Assembly: GCF_031844705.1 (NCBI RefSeq)
Contig: NZ_CP134609.1
Span: 2,852,001 to 2,916,000, forward strand
Reading direction: 5' to 3'
DNA from: Streptomyces sp. ITFR-16
GTDB lineage: Bacteria; Actinomycetota; Actinomycetes; Streptomycetales; Streptomycetaceae
DNA: 64,000 nucleotides
Each line of letters begins with the position of its first letter. The first letter of the stretch is position 1. A program made the position numbers and the translations under genes. The notes below the pieces were generated by a model. The model worked only from the letters and a program-made list of their open reading frames with translations. It was not told where the DNA came from and made no database searches. Positions 57,168 through 64,000 of this stretch are shown piece by piece.

Positions 57168-59560
57168 CGCTGCTCGACCAGAAGCGGGCCCCGGCCGGTC
57201 CTGCCGTGCCGCAGCCCCGCCCCTCCCGCACACCCGCCTGGCTGCGCGACCTCGGGCTCGGCATCCGCTTCGCCGCCGCCGGCGGCCGCGAGGGCTGGAC
57301 CCGCACCCTGCTCACCGCCGTCGGGGTGGGCCTCGGCGTGACGCTCCTGCTCCTCGCCGCCTCCGTCCCGCATCTGGTGCACACCCGGTCCGAGCGGGAC
57401 CAGGCACGCAGCGAGACCCGGATCTCCGACTTCCCCGACACCCAGGCGAAGAAGTCGGACACCACGGTCCTGCGGATCAACGCGGAGACCGAGTACCACG
57501 ACCGCTCCATCAGGGGCTATCTGATGCGCGCGGACGGCGCGCACCCGGTGCTCCCGCCGGGGCTCGACTCCCTCCCCGCCCCCGGTGAGATGGTGGTCTC
57601 CCCCGCGCTCAAGGACCTCCTGGACTCCCCGGCCAACGCCCTGCTCAAGGAGCGGCTGCCGTACAAGGTGACCGGGACGATCTCGGACGCCGGCCTGCTC
57701 TCCCCCGGAGAACTCTGGTTCTACGGCGGCAGCGACACCCTGACCACGGCCGCGGGCGGCCACCGGGTGGTCGGCTACGGCGACCCCGACCCGGCCCCGC
57801 CCCTCTCGCCGCTGCTCATCGTGCTGGTCATCATGGTCTGCGTGGTGCTGCTGGCCCCGGTCGCCATCTTCATCGCCACCGCCGTGCGCTTCGGCGGCGA
57901 CCGCCGGGACCGCCGCCTGGCCGCGCTGCGGCTGGTGGGTACGGACATCCGGATGACCCGGCGGATCGCGGCGGGCGAGGCACTCTTCGGCGCCGTGCTC
58001 GGCCTCCTCATCGGACTGGTCCTCTTCCTGACGGGACGCCACTTCATCGGCCACGTCGAGGTGTGGGACGTCAGCGCCTTCCCCGCCGACCTCGCCCCCG
58101 ACGTACGGCTGTGCGTGCTCATCGCCGTGGCGGTGCCGCTCACCGCGGTGCTCGTCACCCTGGCCGCGATGCGCTCCGTGGTGATCGAACCGCTCGGGGT
58201 CGTACGCGCCGGCCGCGGCCGCACGCGGCGGCTGTGGTGGCGGCTGCTGCTGCCGGTCGCGGGGCTCGCCGTGTTCGGGATCACCGGCAAGGTCGGTCCG
58301 TACGGCGTCAATCCGTACCCCATCGCCATCGGCGCGGTGCTGGTCCTGGTCGGGCTCGCCCTGCTGCTGCCCTGGCTGGTCGAGGCCTGTGTGAAGGGGC
58401 TGCGCGGCGGCCCGGTGCCCTGGCAGCTGGCCGTCCGCAGGCTCCAGCTGAACAGCGGGGCGGCCTCCCGCGCGGTCAGCGGCGTCACCGTCGCCGTCGC
58501 CGGGGCGGTGGCCCTCCAGATGCTGTTCGCCGCGATGAACGCCGACTTCAACAGGGTCACCGGGCAGGACACCGACCGCGCCCAGTTCTACGCCTCGTCC
58601 GAGCACGTCACCGGGGACGCGGCCCTGCGGACGATCGAGGAGTTCCGCGCCACCAAGGGCGTCACCAAGGTGATCGGCATGGTCGAGGCCTACGTCACCA
58701 AGCCGGGCAAGTACACGGCCGACGAGATCCCGCCCACCACCTCGCTCAGCGTCGGGGACTGCGCAACCCTGCGCGAGGTCGCCCGGATCGGCTCCTGCCG
58801 GGACGGGGACACCTTCGTGGTGCACCCCGCGGGCGACAAGGAGATGAGCGACTGGATGGACAAGGCCGCCCGCAAGGGCAAGGAAGTGCAGTTCGACTCG
58901 GGCGACGGGAGCAGGTCGCTGCGCTGGACGCTGCCGGCCGACTCCCGGACGGTCGTCAGCCGCCGTGACCCGCTCGGCGAGAACCGCTGGGGGATCATGG
59001 TCACCCCGGGCGCGATCGACGCGAGCACCCTGCCCGGCGCGGCCACCGTCTCGCAGATCCGCATCGACGACAGCGTCCCCGACGCCGCCGAGTACGTACG
59101 CAACACGGCCGCGCGGCTCGACCCCGGCATGCGGCTGGTCACCATGAACTCGGTGGAGCGCGACCGCCAGTACGCGAGCATCCAGACCGGGCTGCGGGCC
59201 GGGGCGACCGCCACCCTGCTGCTGATCGCCGCGTCCATGCTGGTCTCCCAGCTGGAGCAGCTGCGCGAGCGCAAGCGGCTGCTGTCGGTCCTGGTCGCCT
59301 TCGGCACCCGGCGGACCACGCTCGGCTGGTCGGTGCTGTGGCAGACCGCGGTCCCGGTGGTCATCGGGCTCGCGGTGGCAGTGGCCGGCGGGCTCGCCCT
59401 CGGCGCCACGCTGTGCTGGATGGTCGGCAAGCAGGTGTCCGACTGGCTGCTGTTCCTGCCCCTGGCGGGGGCAGGGGCGGCCGTCATCCTCCTGGTCACC
59501 CTGCTCTCGCTGCCCCTGCTGTGGCGCATGATGCGCCCCGACGGGCTGCGGAGCGAGTAG
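57164..59560 (+). CDS. FtsX-like ABC permease
   Basis: 798 residues. A first helix lies at about 45-65, then an extracytoplasmic domain, three helices at about 205-330 with the FtsX signature region (LAALRLVGTDIRMTRRIAAGE), a middle pair of helices at about 360-420, a second large outside domain (about 460-670) with cysteines (CATLREVARIGSCRDG), and a final FtsX block (LLSVLVAFGTRRTTLGWSVLWQ in part) with three helices. This is a duplicated two-FtsX permease working with the preceding ATPase. The substrate is unknown; drug or antimicrobial peptide resistance is plausible. Confidence 0.9.
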   Translation: MTLLDQKRAPAGPAVPQPRPSRTPAWLRDLGLGIRFAAAGGREGWTRTLLTAVGVGLGVTLLLLAASVPHLVHTRSERDQARSETRISDFPDTQAKKSDTTVLRINAETEYHDRSIRGYLMRADGAHPVLPPGLDSLPAPGEMVVSPALKDLLDSPANALLKERLPYKVTGTISDAGLLSPGELWFYGGSDTLTTAAGGHRVVGYGDPDPAPPLSPLLIVLVIMVCVVLLAPVAIFIATAVRFGGDRRDRRLAALRLVGTDIRMTRRIAAGEALFGAVLGLLIGLVLFLTGRHFIGHVEVWDVSAFPADLAPDVRLCVLIAVAVPLTAVLVTLAAMRSVVIEPLGVVRAGRGRTRRLWWRLLLPVAGLAVFGITGKVGPYGVNPYPIAIGAVLVLVGLALLLPWLVEACVKGLRGGPVPWQLAVRRLQLNSGAASRAVSGVTVAVAGAVALQMLFAAMNADFNRVTGQDTDRAQFYASSEHVTGDAALRTIEEFRATKGVTKVIGMVEAYVTKPGKYTADEIPPTTSLSVGDCATLREVARIGSCRDGDTFVVHPAGDKEMSDWMDKAARKGKEVQFDSGDGSRSLRWTLPADSRTVVSRRDPLGENRWGIMVTPGAIDASTLPGAATVSQIRIDDSVPDAAEYVRNTAARLDPGMRLVTMNSVERDRQYASIQTGLRAGATATLLLIAASMLVSQLEQLRERKRLLSVLVAFGTRRTTLGWSVLWQTAVPVVIGLAVAVAGGLALGATLCWMVGKQVSDWLLFLPLAGAGAAVILLVTLLSLPLLWRMMRPDGLRSE

Positions 59561-59571
59561 CGCCCCTCACC

Positions 59572-59613
59572 CGACGGCCGGCCGGACCCCCGATCAGCTC
59601 CGGCCGGCCGTCG
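59572..59613. terminator. Bidirectional hairpin, permease/oxyR
   Basis: A 15-bp perfect stem, CGACGGCCGGCCGGA (59572-59586) with 59599-59613, between convergent genes. Its right arm overlaps the end of oxyR. Confidence 0.75.
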
Positions 59614-60559
59614 CCACGCGGACCGGCAGCGCCCCCATCGCCTCGCGCAGGGCCGCCGCGAACTCCTCGAACTCCTCGTGCCGCGCCGCCCCGGTCCGCA
59701 TGCCCAGCGCCACCCGCCGCGCGGGCGCCGGATCCGCGAAGTACCCCGTGGTCAGCGCGTCGTTGCGGGCGGTCTCGACCGTCACCGCGGTGCGCGGCAG
59801 CAGCGTCACCCCGAGCCCGCCGGCCACCAGCTGCACCAGTGTGGAGAGCCCGGCGGCGGTCGTGGTGACCGGAGCGCCCTCCGTACGCCCGGCCTCGCGG
59901 CAGATGTCGAGCGCCTGGTCGCGCAGGCAGTGCCCCTCGTCGAGCAGCAGCAGCGGCAGCTCCCGCAGCGCCTCGCGCGGAATGTCGGCCCGGCCGCCGA
60001 GCCAGTGGCTGCGCTCCATGACCAGGACGAAGTCCTCGTCGAAGAGCGGCAGCTCGGTGACGCCGGGCACCCCGAGCGGCACCGCGAGCAGCAGCAGGTC
60101 CAGCCGTCCGGCGGCCAGCCCCTCCAGCAGCGAGGACGTCTGCTCCTCGTGCACCTGGAGGTCGAGGTCCGGGTAGCGCTCATGGACCAGGCGCAGCACG
60201 GCCGGCAGCAGATACGGGGCGACGGTCGGGATCACGCCGAGCCTGAGCACTCCGGTGAAGGGCGCCCGGACGGCCTCGGCCTCCTCCATCAGCTCGCCGA
60301 CGGCCTCCAGCACGGCCCGGGCCCGGACCGCGAGCCGTTCCCCGGCGGGCGAGAGCAGCACCTTGCGCGTCGTGCGCTCGATCAGCTGGACACTCAGTGC
60401 CTCCTCCAGCGCGGAGACGGCCCCGGAGAGCGCGGGCTGACTCATCCCGATTGCTGCCGCCGCGTCCCGGAAGTGCAGATGTTCCGCCACGGCCGCGAAG
60501 GCGCGCAGCTGCGAGAGGCTGGGCTGTTTGGGGCGGTTGCCCTGATTGCTCTGGGCCAC
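59594..60559 (-). CDS. oxyR: Peroxide-sensing LysR regulator OxyR
   Basis: 321 residues. N-terminal LysR helix-turn-helix (LRAFAAVAEHLHFRDAAAAI, MSQPALSGAVSALEEAL) and an OxyR effector domain with the redox pair Cys211 and Cys220 in DEGHCLRDQALDIC, the spacing of E. coli OxyR Cys199/Cys208. Oxidation to a disulfide should switch on peroxide defence genes. It starts at a GTG (60559). In Streptomyces oxyR usually diverges from ahpCD; here it diverges from an SMI1/KNR4 gene instead, and the only catalase gene seen is 12 kb away. Confidence 0.92.
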   Translation of the reverse strand: MAQSNQGNRPKQPSLSQLRAFAAVAEHLHFRDAAAAIGMSQPALSGAVSALEEALSVQLIERTTRKVLLSPAGERLAVRARAVLEAVGELMEEAEAVRAPFTGVLRLGVIPTVAPYLLPAVLRLVHERYPDLDLQVHEEQTSSLLEGLAAGRLDLLLLAVPLGVPGVTELPLFDEDFVLVMERSHWLGGRADIPREALRELPLLLLDEGHCLRDQALDICREAGRTEGAPVTTTAAGLSTLVQLVAGGLGVTLLPRTAVTVETARNDALTTGYFADPAPARRVALGMRTGAARHEEFEEFAAALREAMGALPVRVATAGRS

Positions 60560-60718
60560 TGATAGGCACCTCCGATCATCACGACCGAGTGTAGCTATTT
60601 CCGTGATCAATGGAGTCGGCCGGACCGGGCCGCCGGCGCCTCCGGGAGACTGGGGCACCGGGCCGCCACGCGAAGAGCGTCCGCGCTCCGGCACGCTCCC
60701 GACGAAAGGACACAACCC

Positions 60719-61330
60719 GTGGAACTGCGCAGCATCCTGGCCGACCTCGATCTGTGGCTGGCGGAGCACGCTCCGGGCGACCACCGGCAGTTGATGCCCC
60801 CGGCGGATCCGGAGCGGGCCGCCGCCCTGGCCGCCGGGCGCTTCCCCGTCCACGAGGACGTACTGGTCTGGCTGTCCGTGCACGACGGCTCACAGCGTGA
60901 TCCGGTCCCGGCGGCGGGCGCCTTCGTCCCCCACGACTTCCCGCTCCTCGGCGTGTCCGGCATGGCGCAGGGGCTGGCGGACATGGTGGAGGAGGTCGAG
61001 CGGGCCGTCGAGGACGGCGACGAGGAGTTCATCGTCGGTCTGGAGGCGGACGAGCGATGGCTGCCGGTGGCGATGAACCACACCGGGGGCCGGCTCGTCG
61101 TCGATCACCGGCCGGGCGGGGACTACGGGTCGGTCCTGGAGGTGGACCCGTCGGTCGGGGTGAACGGGGTGAAGCGGTGGGACAGCCTGTCCCACATGTT
61201 CGGTGCGGTCCTGGAGGCGTTGCGGACGGGATCGGCTCTCGTGACCGGCAGCGGGGTGAAGACCGTGCCACGTGTCGAGGAACCCGGGGACGCTCTGCCG
61301 CACGTCGTCTGGGACCTCCGCTTCGGCTGA
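60719..61330 (+). CDS. SMI1/KNR4 (SUKH-like) protein, possible immunity
   Basis: 203 residues, cytoplasmic. SUKH-type features are an N-terminal ADPERAAALAAGRFPVHEDV (the helix preceding the LP-x-S/YxxWLxxHDG block, here VLVWLSVHDGSQR), then ASHDFPLL-like FVPHDFPLLG, WLPVAMNHTGGRLVVDH, and YGSVLEV. The HDG and the late DH/VLEV motifs are characteristic. SUKH proteins are a major immunity superfamily against nuclease toxins. This one is convergent with the nuclease-bearing giant at 61395, separated by 64 bp holding a terminator. It starts at a GTG with GAAAGGA upstream. Immunity is inference; many SMI1 proteins have other or unknown roles. Confidence 0.82.
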   Translation: MELRSILADLDLWLAEHAPGDHRQLMPPADPERAAALAAGRFPVHEDVLVWLSVHDGSQRDPVPAAGAFVPHDFPLLGVSGMAQGLADMVEEVERAVEDGDEEFIVGLEADERWLPVAMNHTGGRLVVDHRPGGDYGSVLEVDPSVGVNGVKRWDSLSHMFGAVLEALRTGSALVTGSGVKTVPRVEEPGDALPHVVWDLRFG

Positions 61331-61341
61331 CCGCACGACGA

Positions 61342-61376
61342 CGCCGGCGGCCCCGCGTGGTGCGGGACCGCCGGCG
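61342..61376. terminator. Bidirectional hairpin, SUKH/nuclease giant
   Basis: CGCCGGCGGCCCCGC (61342-61356) pairs with 61362-61376 with one mismatch and a 5-nt loop, between the two convergent genes. Confidence 0.75.
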
Positions 61377-61394
61377 CGCTCGTGGGCGTACGGG

Positions 61395-64000
61395 TCAGGA
61401 GGAGCGGATGGTGCAGACGTCGGTCAGGGTGCAGCCCTCGACGCCGGGAACCTCCATGTAGAAGGGGTCCCCGTCGGCGAGACGGGCCTTGGTGTAGAAG
61501 CCGCTGAGCCCCGGACCGCGTCCCGCGTCACCGTTCTGCTTTCCGGGCATGGTCGCCCGTCCGCACGGTTCGGTCCAGGTCGGCGGGTCGTAGCGGTCGT
61601 CGTCCAACAGCCGCCAGGTCTTGTCCGGCTGCTGCTTGGCGTACAGCTGTGCGCAGACTCCGCCGTTGGTGACAGGCAGCCACTGGCCTCCGCTCTCCCT
61701 CGTGGCGGCGAAGGGGAACTCGTCGCACTGACGGCCCTGGGTGTCTCCGGTCGCGTCGTCGTGGATGGTCCACTTGCCCTCACCGGTCTTGTTGCAGACG
61801 GTGTCGCGGTTGTGTGCCTGCGCCGCCGTGTCGGTGAGCCGGTGCATGGGGGACTTGCGGGCCTGGCTGCCCGGGTGGGACGCCAGTTCCTCGCGGAGCA
61901 GCCAGTAGTACGCGGCCGCGGCCGGATAGCGCTTGGTGTTCGTCTGCCATACGGGGATGTGCTTGGCGAAGACGCAGCCGGTCGAGTTCTTGATGACCAC
62001 GCCGTTGTCGCACCGGACCTGTTCCCAGAACACCCAGCTGGGGTCCTTGGTCTTCACCGCTCCGGCAGCCTCGGGAGCGGCGGCACCGAACCCGAGGAAG
62101 ACGCCCCGGTCGAACTCCTCGGAGGTGCCGGAGGTCGGCGTCTTCCACGTGAAGGTGCGCTGGGCAGACGTGACGTGCGTGTCGATGACGGGTTCCCAGA
62201 CGTTCGGGGCCGTCCATGTCCCGAAGGCGGTGTCACAGTTCGGGCTGCAGGTCGAGTCCCAGTACTCCAGGGTGACCGGACCGAGAGTGGCGTCCACGGA
62301 GAGGGCGCTCACGAACAGCTTCTCGCGCCAGCTCCCCTTGTTCTCCAGGAGCATCTCCTGACGCACCAGGAAGACGGCGGTCCCGAAGGGCTTGCCGTCG
62401 ACCACCCAGTTGATCAGGACGGCCAGTTTGTGGCAGCCCTCACGGCGCGTGATGGTGTAGCCGGAGACGTCGGGGTCGTCGCACCAGGACACCAGCGGGG
62501 TGTCCAGCGCGGCGGCCCGGTCGAGAGACCGCTGCTGGTCACGACTCGCGTACTGGTCGATGTCCGGGTCGAGGGTGATGCACTGCGTGACGCCCGGGCG
62601 GTCGGTGCTGCGGCAGTCCTCCTTCGGCAGCGCGGACCGTGCGGCCGTGGAGATGACGCCGTCGGGTGACGGCTGCTTCTCGCGGTCGGTGTCCAGCCAC
62701 TCGGGGTCGGGCGCGTTCTCGTCCGCCTCCGGGATGACGAGCTCGGGCACCGTCTTCCAGTTGCCCGGCTCGAAGGCAACGGCGTCGAAGGCGACGTCCT
62801 GGTCCCCCGTGCCGTCCGCGGTCACGGTGCTGAGCTTCACTTCCGGTGTGATGCCCTTGGTCCTGAAGGCGCCCAGGTTGACCCAGCGGTTGCTGCTGCC
62901 GGGCTGGGACACCGTCTTCGTGGACCAGCCGTTCTTCGTCTTTATCTGGTACTCGGCCTTGGTCGTCTGGGCGCCGTGGTCGGGAAGATGGACCCAGACC
63001 CGGGCGTCCTTGTCCAGGGTGTGGTCCAGTTTCCAGGTTCCGGTGATCTTCAGGCGCTTGCCCTTGGCATCGTCCTGACGGGTGTGGCCGAACCAGAAGT
63101 GGCCGCCGAATCCGGCGCCGAGCTGGTGGAGGTCGACCTTGGACGGATAAACGCTCTCGCTGCCGTTGTTCCCGAAGTCGAAGGAGAAGCTTCCGCTGTC
63201 GGTCCAGCCGCTGTTGTCACAGCCGGGCCGGTGCACGGCGGTTCCGCGGGGCACGTCGTCGACGATCTCGGCGCCGGAGGGCAGGCCCGAGACGGTACAG
63301 GCGGGCGGGTAGGCGGTGCCGTCGGGTTCTTCGCCCATGCTGGTGGAGAAGCGCAGGAACTCGTAGCCGCAGGTGTCGGCGCAGTCGGTCTTCCAGGTGA
63401 CGGGCTTGTGCCACCAGCACATGAAGTCCTCGCGCCCGCACGGGCCCGAGGATCCGTTGTCGTTGCCGGCGGAGTCGGAGATCCGTCCGGGGAAGCAGTC
63501 GTTGGAGGTCGGTTCGCAGAACGCGTCCTCCGGGGCCTTGAGGTGCGCCCGGTTGTAGAGGGCGCTGCCCTTCGTGGAGACGCTCTCCTCCGTGCCGTTC
63601 CAGGTGGCGGGCCGGAAGGCGGGCACCATCACACCGGGCGACTCCAGGAAGGACGGCGGGTGGGCGGCGAAGCCCAGGACCTTCTCCTGGTAGGGCCAGT
63701 TCTGCGGGTGCGCGGCGGCGCTGGCGTCCTCGCCGCCCGCGGCGTTCTCCATGAAGGGCAGCCGTCCGGCGTCCCACTCGGGGTTGGCGGGGTTGTTGGC
63801 CCAGCCCAGGCCCCAGGGGCTGCCGTCGCCCTGGTCGGGGTGGAAGCCCGAGTTGTACGCCCACAGGGCGAAGTACCAGTTCTCCGGACGGCCGTTGGTC
63901 CCGTGGTTGGCGATCATGCCCGCCGCACGGGTCTCGTTCCACTTGGAGACCAGGATCTGCAGACCGGCAGCGATGTTGGCCGTGTAGTCGAGGGCCGCGG
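61395..64000 (-). CDS. Giant secreted chassis protein with NucA/NucB-like C-terminus (partial)
   Basis: The gene runs off the window; 868 codons are visible and the frame stays open at 64000. The first visible part is the end of a transglycosylase-like domain (ALDYTANIAAGLQILVSKW; WYFALWAYNSGFHP). It is followed by the Cys/Trp-rich segment (FMCWWHKPVTWKTDCADTCG) and the golvesin-like jelly-roll (ARVWVHLPDHGAQTTKA; DQDVAFDAVAFEP) to about 62770. These align closely with the SGNH giant at 47795. The C-terminus is unrelated: a β-sandwich-like region (about 62100-62700), then CNKTGEGKWTIHDD and CDEFPFAATRESGG (near 61727), the signature of NucA/NucB extracellular nucleases. It presumably degrades DNA outside the cell or in a target cell. 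The SUKH-like gene lies immediately downstream in convergent orientation. Confidence 0.85.
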   Translation of the reverse strand, partial: AALDYTANIAAGLQILVSKWNETRAAGMIANHGTNGRPENWYFALWAYNSGFHPDQGDGSPWGLGWANNPANPEWDAGRLPFMENAAGGEDASAAAHPQNWPYQEKVLGFAAHPPSFLESPGVMVPAFRPATWNGTEESVSTKGSALYNRAHLKAPEDAFCEPTSNDCFPGRISDSAGNDNGSSGPCGREDFMCWWHKPVTWKTDCADTCGYEFLRFSTSMGEEPDGTAYPPACTVSGLPSGAEIVDDVPRGTAVHRPGCDNSGWTDSGSFSFDFGNNGSESVYPSKVDLHQLGAGFGGHFWFGHTRQDDAKGKRLKITGTWKLDHTLDKDARVWVHLPDHGAQTTKAEYQIKTKNGWSTKTVSQPGSSNRWVNLGAFRTKGITPEVKLSTVTADGTGDQDVAFDAVAFEPGNWKTVPELVIPEADENAPDPEWLDTDREKQPSPDGVISTAARSALPKEDCRSTDRPGVTQCITLDPDIDQYASRDQQRSLDRAAALDTPLVSWCDDPDVSGYTITRREGCHKLAVLINWVVDGKPFGTAVFLVRQEMLLENKGSWREKLFVSALSVDATLGPVTLEYWDSTCSPNCDTAFGTWTAPNVWEPVIDTHVTSAQRTFTWKTPTSGTSEEFDRGVFLGFGAAAPEAAGAVKTKDPSWVFWEQVRCDNGVVIKNSTGCVFAKHIPVWQTNTKRYPAAAAYYWLLREELASHPGSQARKSPMHRLTDTAAQAHNRDTVCNKTGEGKWTIHDDATGDTQGRQCDEFPFAATRESGGQWLPVTNGGVCAQLYAKQQPDKTWRLLDDDRYDPPTWTEPCGRATMPGKQNGDAGRGPGLSGFYTKARLADGDPFYMEVPGVEGCTLTDVCTIRSS

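Overview
This is high-GC actinobacterial DNA, almost certainly a Streptomyces chromosome. The evidence is the codon bias, the WhiB-like regulator, the XRE/DUF5753-DUF397 pair next to an anti-sigma-type ATPase and a DUF574 methyltransferase, polyphosphate glucokinase, a SpoIIE-type phosphatase, and the conserved order ychF, ppgK, ispH, xseAB, glpX, whiB-like, fumarase. No tRNA, rRNA or CRISPR array was found. REGION 1 (1-4200) is a Streptomyces regulatory cluster: a resolvase-fold protein lacking its catalytic serine, an RsbW-like ATP-binding protein, an XRE/DUF5753 regulator overlapping its DUF397 partner, a DUF574 methyltransferase and an ArsR-type regulator. REGION 2 (about 4280-22850) looks like an acquired island. 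It holds gene fragments, an AIPR (abortive infection) gene broken by an amber codon and a frameshift, a YefM/YoeB toxin-antitoxin pair, a tyrosine integrase with repeats in its 3' end, and a 2086-residue secreted Rhs/YD-repeat protein with a novel C-terminal tip and a candidate immunity gene. After these comes a nest of insertion sequences: an IS630 element (16310-20503) contains an IS5-type element that itself contains an IS3 element, plus a second IS5-type element. Excising the nest on paper joins the immunity gene directly to a second, orphan tip-like reading frame and a small membrane protein gene, so the ancestral locus was rhs-tip1-imm1-tip2-imm2. Two truncated IS3 remnants close the island. 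REGION 3 (22850-47330) is ordinary core chromosome: ychF, a DUF6542 membrane protein, ppgK, ispH, an amino-acid permease, xseA/xseB, a nitroreductase, a DUF4245 protein, glpX, a WhiB-like regulator, a DUF1707 protein, class I fumarase, a LuxR regulator divergent from an MFS exporter across a perfect inverted repeat, an M18 aminopeptidase, a secreted SGNH-ricin lectin enzyme, fumC, a DUF402 protein, a GAF-SpoIIE-HATPase phosphatase and a catalase. Strong hairpin terminators separate most convergent pairs. REGION 4 (47370-64000) contains two very large secreted proteins that share one chassis (a lytic-transglycosylase-like domain, then a Cys-rich segment, then a golvesin-like jelly-roll) but carry different C-terminal effectors: an SGNH hydrolase (47795-51790) and a NucA/NucB-type nuclease-like module (61395 to the window end, incomplete). 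The first is followed 4 nt later by a small membrane-anchored protein; the second is convergent with an SMI1/KNR4 (SUKH-like) gene, a family known to supply immunity to nuclease toxins. Between them lie a class A PBP, an SPFH protein with an Arc-like partner, a PadR-ABC exporter operon and oxyR. The strongest candidate for an undescribed system is this interchangeable effector chassis, read as a secreted polymorphic toxin-like family; the second is the Rhs orphan-tip array hidden by nested IS elements. Both readings are inference from sequence alone.
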